Source of the DNA: Rhodopirellula sp.
GTDB taxonomy: Bacteria; Planctomycetota; Planctomycetia; Pirellulales; Pirellulaceae
Direction of reading: 5' to 3'
Assembly: GCA_002689655.1 (NCBI GenBank)
Contig: NZHC01000029.1
Coordinates: forward strand, 1-40,335
DNA length: 40,335 nt
Position numbers and translations under genes: made by a program. Every line of letters begins with the position of its first letter. Position 1 is the stretch's first letter. Shown piece by piece: positions 24,987 to 33,491 of this stretch. The notes beneath the pieces are model-generated. The model saw only the letters and a list, made by a program, of their open reading frames with translations, was not told the DNA's origin and did no database searches.

Positions 24987-26114
24987 ATGCGGTCACGCAA
25001 GCTATTCCAGACAATTATTCTATTCATCGGCTTCACGATGGGCTCGGTATTGAGTTACGCGCAACGCCTTGAAGTGACGCTTCCGGAGGACCCTGCGGCT
25101 GTCATTGCTGTGGTGGGAAAATCCAATATTTTGCTGGGTGACCTGCTGCCACAGGTCGATGCGAGGATCGCTCAAGTTGAGGCAAAAACTGGCCAAAAAA
25201 TTCCGCAAGCACAACTACGTGAGGCGAGGTTATCGCTCGTGCGGGGTTTGCTTGGAAAAACCATCCAAGCGAAGATGATGCGTGAGTCATTTCTTTTGGA
25301 GCAGGTTGGCGTTGAGAATGCGACTAAGCGGGAAGAAGCGGATGCAATGCTTTCCGGGCGTGCGCGTCAAATGTTCCACGACGCTGAATTACCAGAATTG
25401 AAGAAGCAATACGGAACCGAGGATCTTCGTAAGTTGGATAGCATGCTGAAAGAAAAAGGCAGCTCTTTGCTGGCCAGACAGCGAGGTTTCGTTGACCAGA
25501 TGCTGGGACACCTTTATTTGCGCGGCAATGTAAATCGCAAGCCAGAGATTTCGTTGTCGGAGATCATCACTGAATACGAAGCAGAGAAAGAAAGTTACTT
25601 CAGGGCGGAGCGGGCCCGCTGGGAACAGCTGACGGTACTAAACAGTAAATTCCCCGATGAGCAGGCCGCGCGTGCAGCGATTCAGGAAATGGGTCGGGAA
25701 GCGGTCTTTGGCGGCAGCATGCAAGCGGTAGCTCGAGCTCGAAGCCAAGAAGCCTTTGCAAGCAAGGGCGGCGTTCATGACTGGACGTCTCGTGGATCGC
25801 TCGCCTCAGAGCAGTTGGACAGCCAGATTTTCACTTTACCGCTAAACAAAATCAGTGGTGTGATTCAGGACAAGCGTGGATTTCATATCATTCGTGTCTT
25901 GGATCGTGAGCCAGCTGGCTACACGCCTCGCAGCGAATTACAAGATGAACTCCGAAGCAAGATTCGTGAACGGAAGATTGAAGATTCGCAGCGGGTCGCC
26001 CTTGATCGAATGCGGAAGAAAATCCCAGTGTGGACATTATTTCCGGACGACATTCCTGGTTCGAAGCCGTTACCGGTTAGTATCGCTCGACGAAATACCC
26101 CTGCGAATCGATAA
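24987..26114 (+). CDS. secreted parvulin-type peptidylprolyl isomerase
   Basis: 375-residue extracytoplasmic PPIase/chaperone of the SurA/PrsA type. ATG 24987 is chosen because it starts a classic signal peptide (MRSRKLFQTIILFIGFTMG, cleavage near SYAQ); the frame is open from 24858. An N-terminal helical chaperone-like region (about 35-200) precedes a parvulin domain (about 206-308) with FGGSM, GGVHDWTSRGSL, LPLNKISGVIQDKRGFHIIR and a basic helical tail. It probably assists folding of exported proteins. Its stop overlaps the ATG of the following lipoprotein gene (TAATG), so the two are translationally coupled. Confidence 0.9.
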   Translation: MRSRKLFQTIILFIGFTMGSVLSYAQRLEVTLPEDPAAVIAVVGKSNILLGDLLPQVDARIAQVEAKTGQKIPQAQLREARLSLVRGLLGKTIQAKMMRESFLLEQVGVENATKREEADAMLSGRARQMFHDAELPELKKQYGTEDLRKLDSMLKEKGSSLLARQRGFVDQMLGHLYLRGNVNRKPEISLSEIITEYEAEKESYFRAERARWEQLTVLNSKFPDEQAARAAIQEMGREAVFGGSMQAVARARSQEAFASKGGVHDWTSRGSLASEQLDSQIFTLPLNKISGVIQDKRGFHIIRVLDREPAGYTPRSELQDELRSKIRERKIEDSQRVALDRMRKKIPVWTLFPDDIPGSKPLPVSIARRNTPANR

Positions 26115-26809
26115 TGGACGGAAGTGATTCACGGCCACGAGAGAACCCTCAAGGCGTTTCTGCCCCTGCCGGCGGCCGCATGCTTTGTTGGTCACTTGTG
26201 TTTGTTCTGATTTTGGCGATTTTTTCTGGTGTTGGCTGTCGACAGTTTCGCTATCGTTTTCGGAATGCTCCGCCGGAGCAATTTGTCCCCAATCCTCTCG
26301 ATTTGCCTGCCGCACCTGATGCCTTTTTGTGGTCGCAGGTCATCGACGCAGTGGATGACTACTTTCGCATCGTTCGCGAAACTCCCGTCCAAAACGCGGA
26401 TGGATTCATTCTTGATGGGCGAGTAGAGACAGCTTATTCGATTGGTGCATCGTGTTTTGAGCCATGGCGCAAAGACAGTACGCCCGGTTTTGAACGTTGG
26501 CAAGGGACATTGCAGTCGATCCGTCGAAGGGCGATTGTGACCGTGAGGCCCCGAGGTCCTGGATACACCGTTGAGGTGGTGGTTCAGAAAGATCTTGAAG
26601 ATGTGAGCCGTGAGATATCCGCAACACAGGCTTCCGTCGGAATTCGTCACGATGCCAGTATTCAGAGACGTGGTCGGTTGGTGGAGGGCACCCCTGAAAC
26701 GCTGGGGTGGATTCCCTTGGGCCGGGACTCTTCGTTAGAACAGGTAATCTTGAGCGACATTTTCGGTCGTATCACTCAGAAGGACACTGAAGGATTACTT
26801 CATCACTGA
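26114..26809 (+). CDS. predicted lipoprotein of unknown function
   Basis: 231 residues. After a basic N-terminus and hydrophobic stretch (MLCWSLVFVLILAIF) comes a lipobox-like SGVGC with Cys42; starting at Met23 would give a more usual signal length. The mature part has PEQFVPNPLDLPA, WSQVIDAVDDYFRI and a beta-rich region (AIVTVRPRGPGYTVEVVVQK). The frame and composition are clearly coding. It shares a TAATG junction with the PPIase gene, so an envelope role with it is likely. I recognise no domain beyond the lipoprotein signal. Confidence 0.8.
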   Translation: MDGSDSRPRENPQGVSAPAGGRMLCWSLVFVLILAIFSGVGCRQFRYRFRNAPPEQFVPNPLDLPAAPDAFLWSQVIDAVDDYFRIVRETPVQNADGFILDGRVETAYSIGASCFEPWRKDSTPGFERWQGTLQSIRRRAIVTVRPRGPGYTVEVVVQKDLEDVSREISATQASVGIRHDASIQRRGRLVEGTPETLGWIPLGRDSSLEQVILSDIFGRITQKDTEGLLHH

Positions 26810-26960
26810 ACGGGCATTGGGAATTCGTAAGGTGGGCGTTGAAACCGCACAACCCGTACGCATTGCCTGTCTTCTTGCTGTTGCGACTATAGACTTTTTT
26901 GCAAGCTAAATATCAGCGTCTGGGTCGCCGATACCAACGCTGCCGGGGAAACGAATCAAC

Positions 26961-27302
26961 GTGTCCCTGCGGCTTGAACTGATTGCTCCGCCAGCCCTAT
27001 GGATGCAGATGATCGGCTTATCGCCTCGTAAGAATGATTTTTCGACACTGTGCGTCACCGTCGAAAAAAGACTCTGTGAAATTGGGCATCTCGTGCCCCA
27101 CCAATTCCCGATGACGCAGCGGGAAGTGGTTCGAAGTGGAGAAACCGTTGGTGTTTACTTTTGTGTCCATGGCCCCCGAAGTGTGAAACTCACCGCCATC
27201 TGCGACTTCTCCAAAAATACCGTCATCTTTTATGGTAGTGACGGAATTCGCCGCGAAAGCTTGCATGTTGCGGTTAATGAACCGGTTGCCGCCTCTGCTT
27301 GA
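26961..27302 (+). CDS. conserved-looking small protein of unknown function
   Basis: 113 residues from GTG 26961, ending VNEPVAASA. It has an alpha/beta pattern with VTVEKRLCEIGHLVPHQFP, then strands GVYFCVHGPRSVKLTAICDF and NTVIFYGSDGIRRES. No signal peptide or membrane segment is seen, so it is probably cytoplasmic. GGGGAA lies upstream of the GTG. It sits on the same strand between two lipoprotein genes. No family is recognised. Confidence 0.6.
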   Translation: MSLRLELIAPPALWMQMIGLSPRKNDFSTLCVTVEKRLCEIGHLVPHQFPMTQREVVRSGETVGVYFCVHGPRSVKLTAICDFSKNTVIFYGSDGIRRESLHVAVNEPVAASA

Positions 27303-27337
27303 TGGCAAAATTTATCGATCGAACTTGACTCTGACGG

Positions 27338-28387
27338 ATGGCAAACTTTAAACGGCAGAGCATGAAGTGCTATGTCCCTTTAATAACTTTGCTCGTCTGC
27401 AGCATGCTGGTATTTGGCAGCGGCTGTCGAATGTCCGCACCCATTCGTGCGTGGGCACCTCCGCAATTAGGTTCGGCTGTCGGTAAGCAGGTGGCCTTGG
27501 CAGGCGTCCAGGGCCCCAAGGAACTGGTGTTGCCTTTGCAGCGGCAGTTGCTCAACCAGGCTCCGAAAGATCCGGGACGACAACTGCACATGGTCAGTCG
27601 CAAGGAAATGGTGGCCTGCGAGTCACGTCATCGTGCACAATCGAACACTGGAATCCAGCTTGTTTCCGCCCTTGAAGAAATCCCCAATGATTTGGCCGTT
27701 GCAAGTATTGCGCGACATCAGGGAATTGATTATGTGTTACGCGGCGAAGTGATTCAGAAGCGACACGCCTCACAGCAAAACCAGGCCGACCTGGGTGCCC
27801 TCAGCGTTTCGTGGAGGCTGACTGGACTTGACGGTGAGTCGTCCGGAGGTGGGCATCCGATCATACTTGATGTCAAAAAGGCGAGGAAACTTTATCCTGA
27901 TCTTGCGTTTGTTTCAGACCTGAATGAGGTTTTGACACAGGCCATGGTAAGAGAGACCTTTCGGCTGATCACCCCATCGGTGGATCGGTACCAAGTCCAG
28001 TTGGAGATTCCGTACCTGTTGCCCGGCAGTGCCAAAATCAGAAGAGGAAATCGAGCGGCACGCGAGGGGCGATGGGGCGAGGCCGAGAAGCTTTGGTCCG
28101 ACGTACGAGAACGCCACCCAACTCAGCTCGCTGCTCTGCACAACTTAGCTCTCGCAGCAGCCGCGGGGCAGGAATTTTCTCGAGCAAAAAAATTGGCTCG
28201 AAAGGCCATACGCTATAACCCCAGTGAATTGCATCAGCAGACTCTTGTCTGGATCGAGTTGAAGCAGCGAGCCTACCATCAGGCTTTCTCGCTCCCAGAT
28301 CCGCCGGAAGGCTGGTTTTTGACCGTGACGCCCAGCGAGCTAGGGGCCCCAGAAGCAGTGATCGCGGAGTGGGGTAGTGAACAGTGA
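27338..28387 (+). CDS. predicted lipoprotein with C-terminal TPR-like region
   Basis: 349 residues. The signal MKCYVPLITLLVCSMLVFG is followed by the lipobox-like GSGC (Cys30). The middle region (about 50-220) alternates short strands and helices, including IARHQGIDYVLRGEVIQK, similar in style to proteins that test whether a component is present in an envelope complex. Residues about 235-310 contain two TPR-like helix pairs (RAAREGRWGEAEKLWSDV, ALHNLALAAAAGQEFSRAKK). ATG 27338 is used; ATG 27362 would also start the signal. Probably outer- or inner-membrane anchored and acting with the upstream PPIase and lipoprotein. Confidence 0.82.
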   Translation: MANFKRQSMKCYVPLITLLVCSMLVFGSGCRMSAPIRAWAPPQLGSAVGKQVALAGVQGPKELVLPLQRQLLNQAPKDPGRQLHMVSRKEMVACESRHRAQSNTGIQLVSALEEIPNDLAVASIARHQGIDYVLRGEVIQKRHASQQNQADLGALSVSWRLTGLDGESSGGGHPIILDVKKARKLYPDLAFVSDLNEVLTQAMVRETFRLITPSVDRYQVQLEIPYLLPGSAKIRRGNRAAREGRWGEAEKLWSDVRERHPTQLAALHNLALAAAAGQEFSRAKKLARKAIRYNPSELHQQTLVWIELKQRAYHQAFSLPDPPEGWFLTVTPSELGAPEAVIAEWGSEQ

Positions 28388-28517
28388 CACCGGGGAAACG
28401 CAGCCGCATCGCTGCAGTTGTCATCTCACATCGCTTGTCATGAAGAGTGTTGCTGCCTGACTTGTACCGTCATGGAGGCTCCTGCCTTGACGGTGGGGTG
28501 GTGTCCTGATTTCGCCT

Positions 28518-29267
28518 TCATTGCGCAGGTTCGATCATCGCCCACAAACGGGGGTCACGGATATTGTCCGCAATCAAGAATGCGCCGTCGAAGCTCTGGT
28601 CTTGTGTATGGATGCTGGGGATAGCCACAGTGCAGGCTCCGGACGCGATGGCCGCAGCACACCCGTTGCTACTATCTTCAAGAACAAGCATCTGCTCCGG
28701 TGAGATGTCAAGCAGAGTCGCGGCACGCAGGTACATCTCAGGGTGTGGCTTGCCATGCTTTACGTCATCTCCTGACAGGATGAAGGCGAGGTCCTGTTTC
28801 CACGCAATAGATTCAAACAGGATGTCGACAAATCTGCGACGGCTGCTTGTTGCCAGTCCAAACGGTACTTCATGCGTTTTCAAATGATCAATCCACTCAG
28901 GGACCCCAGCGATGGGAGGTACGCCAGTGGCAAGTTTTTCCGCGAAGAGTTCATCTGATTCCTCTAGCAGGCTCTCGGGGCTATCCTCAAGGCAATGAAA
29001 GTCAACCATTTGCTGCAACGCTGCTACGCCCACACGCCCCATCATCCGGGATTGCAATGCTTTGCTATATCGGAACCCTCTTCTTTGTAGCACCGTGTCG
29101 CCAACTTCCCAGTACAATCCTTCGGTGTCGAATAGAAGCCCGTCCATGTCCAATGCGACGCCGGAGATTTTGGGGTGCGATGACGTTTCTAGGAAAGATT
29201 CGGGTTGCGGTTCCCTTAGGGAATTGGAAACAGAACTGTCGGTTGGGTTGGAATGGGAGTGATTCAT
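28518..29267 (-). CDS. HAD-superfamily hydrolase (phosphoglucomutase/phosphatase-like)
   Basis: 249-residue HAD hydrolase of the beta-phosphoglucomutase/sugar-phosphatase subgroup. Motif I is ALDMDGLLFDTEG (nucleophile and acid-base Asp pair), motif II is GLATSSRRR, and motif III/IV is GDDVKHGKPHPEMYLRAA with VLEDSSNGCAAAIASG. An alpha-helical cap between motifs I and II gives substrate choice. I chose ATG 29267; the frame is open to 29336, but the extension is low-complexity and would run into the divergent gene. The ATG at 29267 and an ATG on the other strand at 29266 share the palindrome CATG. Confidence 0.9.
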   Translation of the reverse strand: MNHSHSNPTDSSVSNSLREPQPESFLETSSHPKISGVALDMDGLLFDTEGLYWEVGDTVLQRRGFRYSKALQSRMMGRVGVAALQQMVDFHCLEDSPESLLEESDELFAEKLATGVPPIAGVPEWIDHLKTHEVPFGLATSSRRRFVDILFESIAWKQDLAFILSGDDVKHGKPHPEMYLRAATLLDISPEQMLVLEDSSNGCAAAIASGACTVAIPSIHTQDQSFDGAFLIADNIRDPRLWAMIEPAQ

Positions 29268-29346
29268 GAATGGTTTGCTATCTGGTTTCACAATCGAAGG
29301 CGGAAGCACTGTGGGGCGGTCATTTTTTAATGCCACGACCGATGGG

Positions 29347-30669
29347 ATGATTCAGGATGATGCCGGCCATTGGTCCATCGAGCCATACATTCCGTTGAAG
29401 ACCGACACGCTTGCTGATTATCTGGTTCAGCGAGGTGAATTGTCGGCAACCTTGCAGGCTGAATTTCGACAACGCTGTGACATGATTGATAGGTTACACC
29501 ATGAACGCACCGGAGCGTATCACCGCCGGTTCACTTCGCTTTACGCATCGGTCGACCCGGATAGCGATTGTAAGCCTCTGCTCACCGAATCAGTCGACAG
29601 TTCTGAACATGCATTGAAGGATGTCTCGCGGGCAACGACGGATCAGAAAAGGCGGTCGCGGCAGTGCGCGGATTTGGAATCTTCCCAAGCAGGTCATGCA
29701 GAGATTTGCGTTTCCGCCGCTGCTGAAGCGGGTTCGGAGAAAGCCCCACGGATCGATAGGGAAAAATCAAGAACGCCAGAGCAAATGCAGCAGGTCATCG
29801 AGCTGTTTCGTCAGATCATGGACGATGCGGGATACAAAAAAGTAGAGCGTGCAGACATCGAGAAGTGTGTTGGAGTAGCCAGCCAATGGGGGGTCCCCTT
29901 GCACGTTGATCTCGAACTGTTCGAACAACTTGTGGTCTACGCCCGCGGTGACATCATGGGAACTCGCTTTCGACGCCGACTGCGAAAAATGTATCGCATG
30001 GAAACATTTGAAATTCCGGTCTATCAACGTATGGTCGTCGCCTTTCAGCTCAAGTCTGAGTTGCTGGGTGATGAGGCGTTGAGCACTGATAAGATGCATT
30101 TGCGAATGTTCAAGAATATTCCCAAGGAGGATGTTGACACCTTGTTGCCCGGTGCTCGGGTGCGGATTTCAGGGCTGGACCATGTGAAGATCATTGTTCC
30201 CAGCTTGGGAGGCTTCTTGATGTCACTTCGCAAAATAGCACAGTATGCGATTCTGTTCGCTGTGATTGCACTGCATTGGTCGTTGATCCTTATCGGACTG
30301 CTGATCGGATATTTGATCAAAAGCACGCTTGGCTATTTTGAAGCCAAAAAGAAAAGGGAGCTGAAGCTGACAAGAAATCTTTATTTTCAAAAATTGGATA
30401 CCAATGCCGGGGTTGGGCATCGCATCATTCAGCAAGCACACCGGCAGAGAACGTGCCAGTTAATTGTCGCTTGTTACGCGTTGCAAACTGCTGGTGAGCC
30501 GCTCAGTCCACGGCGTCTACGCCGTCGGTGTGAACGAATTCTCAGGGAAGCCATTGGCGTTGAAATTGACTTTCAGATTGAACGTGTGCTCAGTTCGTTG
30601 CAGCAGATGAATGCTGCGGTGAGTCATGGGAAACGATGGCGTTTGACACCGCTTGAATCACTCTCGTGA
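29347..30669 (+). CDS. DUF3754 (TMEM143-like) membrane protein
   Basis: 440 residues. The central and C-terminal parts match DUF3754: an N-terminal WSIEPYIPLKTDTLADYL, RRLRKMYRMETFEIPVYQRM, HLRMFKNIPKEDVDTLLPG, a hydrophobic hairpin of two TM segments (about 300-345), and KKKRELKLTRNLYFQKLDTN. This family includes the human mitochondrial protein TMEM143; its function is unknown. A variable, charged insert lies at about 75-160. ATG 29347 is chosen because family members start shortly before the EPYIP block; ATG 29266 is possible but would overlap the divergent HAD gene's start. Confidence 0.82.
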   Translation: MIQDDAGHWSIEPYIPLKTDTLADYLVQRGELSATLQAEFRQRCDMIDRLHHERTGAYHRRFTSLYASVDPDSDCKPLLTESVDSSEHALKDVSRATTDQKRRSRQCADLESSQAGHAEICVSAAAEAGSEKAPRIDREKSRTPEQMQQVIELFRQIMDDAGYKKVERADIEKCVGVASQWGVPLHVDLELFEQLVVYARGDIMGTRFRRRLRKMYRMETFEIPVYQRMVVAFQLKSELLGDEALSTDKMHLRMFKNIPKEDVDTLLPGARVRISGLDHVKIIVPSLGGFLMSLRKIAQYAILFAVIALHWSLILIGLLIGYLIKSTLGYFEAKKKRELKLTRNLYFQKLDTNAGVGHRIIQQAHRQRTCQLIVACYALQTAGEPLSPRRLRRRCERILREAIGVEIDFQIERVLSSLQQMNAAVSHGKRWRLTPLESLS

Positions 30670-30838
30670 TTTTGTGGCTGTGTGATAAGCACGATCTTAT
30701 CGAAGCACGGTTTTGCTGATATCTCAAAAGTTTTCAAGCTGCATGCCGTTGGGTTCGCGTTCACGTATTGCCCAGTTACAACCGATCATCCCGACACGAA
30801 CTCATCGCGAGATCACCACAGTCATCTTGAACGCAGGG

Positions 30839-31648
30839 CTATGATTCGCGGATGGCTTCGTCGACTTGAGGTAGATCTTCGAGCGTCTCCAGCCCAAAAA
30901 GCACTAAGAATCTTTCGGTGGGGTGATAATGAGGGACGGCACGTCCACCCTCGGGTGGCTTGATCCGCTCCATTCTCAGCAATTGACGTCTTACGAGTTG
31001 GTTCAGCAGAGGACCGCTCTCGCGACCACGTTGATCCTGAACTTTCTGGGCGGTGATCCCGGGTTGGTATGCGACCAGTGAAAGTACCTCGATTGCCATC
31101 TGGCTGAGGCGAGTTTCTCTGACCTTTCCAAAGAACGATCGACGTACTGCTTCCACCTCGGGTGCGATTGACATCCGATAACCTTGCTCATCACGCAAGA
31201 TCCGCAGGCCCTGGTCTGCTTCCTTGTAGGACTCATTAAGTTGGTCAATCAACGACACGACTTCCTCGGGAGCAACGCCTCGCATCAGCGATGCGAGGCG
31301 TTGCTCAGTGAACCGTTTGTTCTCTGGGTGTCCAACAAACAGGGCCGCTTCAACGATTGCCTCCGGTGTGACGCGGGCTTCGTCTTCATCTGGATTTTCC
31401 TGTTCTTCGTCTGAGATTTCTGCGTCAGACGACTCGTTCTCTGAAATGGCCTCTGTTGGTTGTGCAAAAGCTTCGGGGTCATGCTCGGCTGCGACACGAG
31501 CATAGGCCGCGCCGAGATCATCCATCGAAAGTCCATCGAGGTCTTCTGGGAAATCATCAGCGAGTTCATCGTTAGATTCCAAAGCAGCCTCATCCGAATC
31601 AGCCGGTTTGTCGTGGTCGGTCTGTTTCCGTTGTTCGTCGTCATTCAT
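30839..31648 (-). CDS. scpB: segregation and condensation protein ScpB
   Basis: 269-residue kleisin-associated winged-helix protein of the SMC-ScpAB condensin, needed for chromosome organisation and segregation. The core from about residue 95 shows AIVEAALFVGHPENKRF, LRILRDEQGYRMSIAPEV and LSQMAIEVLSLVAYQPGI, then GPLLNQLVRRQLL and the C-terminal FLVLFGLETLEDLP. The N-terminal 90 residues are a long acidic, probably disordered extension rich in Glu/Asp. scpA is not in this window, and the gene appears to stand alone. GCAGG lies close upstream of the ATG. Confidence 0.93.
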   Translation of the reverse strand: MNDDEQRKQTDHDKPADSDEAALESNDELADDFPEDLDGLSMDDLGAAYARVAAEHDPEAFAQPTEAISENESSDAEISDEEQENPDEDEARVTPEAIVEAALFVGHPENKRFTEQRLASLMRGVAPEEVVSLIDQLNESYKEADQGLRILRDEQGYRMSIAPEVEAVRRSFFGKVRETRLSQMAIEVLSLVAYQPGITAQKVQDQRGRESGPLLNQLVRRQLLRMERIKPPEGGRAVPHYHPTERFLVLFGLETLEDLPQVDEAIRES

Positions 31649-31682
31649 TTTGGCCTGCTCATCCTGCTCGATGACGGTTTTG

Positions 31683-31710
31683 ACAAGTCTGGCTTAACAA
31701 GCCTGGCTTA
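31683..31710. repeat. 14-bp tandem duplication upstream of scpB
   Basis: ACAAGTCTGGCTTA is followed directly by ACAAGCCTGGCTTA, one mismatch in 14. It lies 35 bases upstream of the scpB start, inside its likely leader. Confidence 0.88.
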
Positions 31711-31797
31711 GCACGGTCGAAGTTAATCAGGTTGAATCGAGACGGAAAGCTGCATGACGATTCAACCATTCGGTCATCGCGGGGGTTGTTTGATTGT

Positions 31798-32532
31798 TCA
31801 AACCCATTCCTGAATCGTGGGTTTGATGACCACTTCAGGTACGTTCGCACGCGGTGGTAGGGCACAGATGGTGACCACCACTGACGCGATGTCCTCGGGC
31901 TGTAGGATTGCATCTTTGTGTTCTTGCGAAACGGGGTTCGGGCGATTGTCGAGGATCGGCGTATTGACCTCTCCAGGATAGACATTCGTAATCCGAACGC
32001 CCTCCTCGCGGATTTCATTGGATACGGCAGTGCCAAGAGCCGTCATCGCAAACTTGCTTGCACAGTACACCACACCACCCAGCGTGATCGCGCGTTTGCC
32101 TGCGACAGATGAAATGTTGACCACGAGACCGTCTTTGCGTTGACGCATGGTGGGCAGCACTTCGTACATGCAACGGTAGGCTCCGCTCGCATTGATTGAC
32201 AACACGCGTTCCCAGTCTTCGGGTGACATCTCTGCCATGGTGCGCTTTTGGATGTTGACGCCGGCACTGTTGACGAGGATATCGACCTCGCCAACAGTTT
32301 CACGGATGTCAGCAAAGAATGCCTTCACGCTTTCTGCTTCAGCGACATCAATTGCATGGGCGCGAATCGCGTGCTCGCTTTTGACTTGATCTGACAGAGC
32401 TTGCAGTGGAGCGACACGTCGACCTCCAACGGTGACCTTGCAGCCCGCCTCCGCAAGTCCCCTGGCGATTCCTGCTCCAATTCCCGTTCCACCACCCGTG
32501 ATCGCGACGACTTTACCTGCTAACTGATTCAC
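31798..32532 (-). CDS. SDR-family oxidoreductase
   Basis: 244-residue classical short-chain dehydrogenase/reductase. The Rossmann motif is TGGGTGIGAGIA, with VNSAG downstream and the catalytic set Asn (SINASGAY), Ser (NVSSVAG), Tyr and Lys (VYCASKFAM). VGGRR after beta-2 suggests NADP(H) preference. The length is standard. GTG start at 32532 with GAGG about ten bases upstream. The closest well-known types are clavaldehyde-dehydrogenase-like/YdfG-type SDRs acting on small alcohols; the substrate is not predictable. It stands 150 bases upstream of scpB on the same strand. Confidence 0.92.
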   Translation of the reverse strand: MNQLAGKVVAITGGGTGIGAGIARGLAEAGCKVTVGGRRVAPLQALSDQVKSEHAIRAHAIDVAEAESVKAFFADIRETVGEVDILVNSAGVNIQKRTMAEMSPEDWERVLSINASGAYRCMYEVLPTMRQRKDGLVVNISSVAGKRAITLGGVVYCASKFAMTALGTAVSNEIREEGVRITNVYPGEVNTPILDNRPNPVSQEHKDAILQPEDIASVVVTICALPPRANVPEVVIKPTIQEWV

Positions 32533-32731
32533 TCTGAGACGTCCTCATATGCGTGTTCTTTACAAAAAAGGAGTGTAGCAGAGTCCAACAGTAACAACAC
32601 GACCAGAAAGCGACCGGTGATGCAGCCTTACACTGCCGATGCTGCTTCGTCTGGTTTCGATGGTGGCGACTTCGCTCCCTTGCCTTGGATCTAAACATCA
32701 CTTCTCGACACTTCCCGACGCGATTGGCCTG

Positions 32732-33295
32732 TTATTGAGGGTGGCTGCGAAACTGCCGCGTTTCCTTGAGATGTTGTCTCAGGTCCGCTCGACACTGATT
32801 GGCAAATTCCGCGACTGCAGCGGTGCGATAGGACGGATAGGTCCAGCGGTGATGCTGCCACGCTTTGCCCACATAGGTCAGGGTGACCTCCGCAAACATT
32901 CCATCACGGAGATACATTCGATGGTCTCGATCCTTGGTGGTCGCGAGTACTAATTTTGCTTGCGTCATGTAGCCTGGATCAAGGTTGAGGGGGCGTTCCT
33001 CTTCATGGTGAGATGATTCTGTGTATTGCTGCTCCCACTGATTGGTTTCGTTTTTCCAGTCCGCCAGGCCCCCGGGATCGGTGAAGCCGGCGACGGCAAT
33101 CAATGATTTTTGCAGTCCGGACCCCATGGATGCTGTGTAATAGCCACCCGCTTCAAATGGAATTTCGGGTGAATGAATTGTCGCTTGTCCCCATCGGTCG
33201 GCCAGACACGAAATGGCCCACTGACGGGCGGCCTCATGACGAGTGATCACAGCGCAGAAACGCACGACCGGTTCGATCAATCGAGTGGCAGACAT
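32732..33295 (-). CDS. DUF4416 family protein
   Basis: 187 residues matching DUF4416: FEAGGYYTASMGSGLQKSLI, KNETNQWEQQY, RPLNLDPGYMTQAKLVLATT, then HRMYLRDGMFAEVTLTYVGK and WTYPSYRTAA. The family is widespread in Planctomycetota and deltaproteobacterial lineages and has no established function; conserved Glu, His and Arg residues suggest an enzyme. GAGGAGGT about seven bases before ATG 33295 is the strongest ribosome-binding site in the window, suggesting high translation. Divergent from the aminotransferase gene. Confidence 0.88.
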   Translation of the reverse strand: MSATRLIEPVVRFCAVITRHEAARQWAISCLADRWGQATIHSPEIPFEAGGYYTASMGSGLQKSLIAVAGFTDPGGLADWKNETNQWEQQYTESSHHEEERPLNLDPGYMTQAKLVLATTKDRDHRMYLRDGMFAEVTLTYVGKAWQHHRWTYPSYRTAAVAEFANQCRADLRQHLKETRQFRSHPQ

Positions 33296-33491
33296 GAGTA
33301 GGACCTCCTCTGCGAATCGCTCAAGGCTTGGTAAACTGATGGAACATCAAGGGAGAGTGATCATAACCATCCTGATGGCGTTTCGTCTTGGCCCCATCGC
33401 GTTTCTCCTTTGCAAAACGCTGTTGACGCTGCAAAATCACCTGCCGCCGCTCGGTACTATCCCCTTTCTTACATGAACTTTGGTATTCCTC

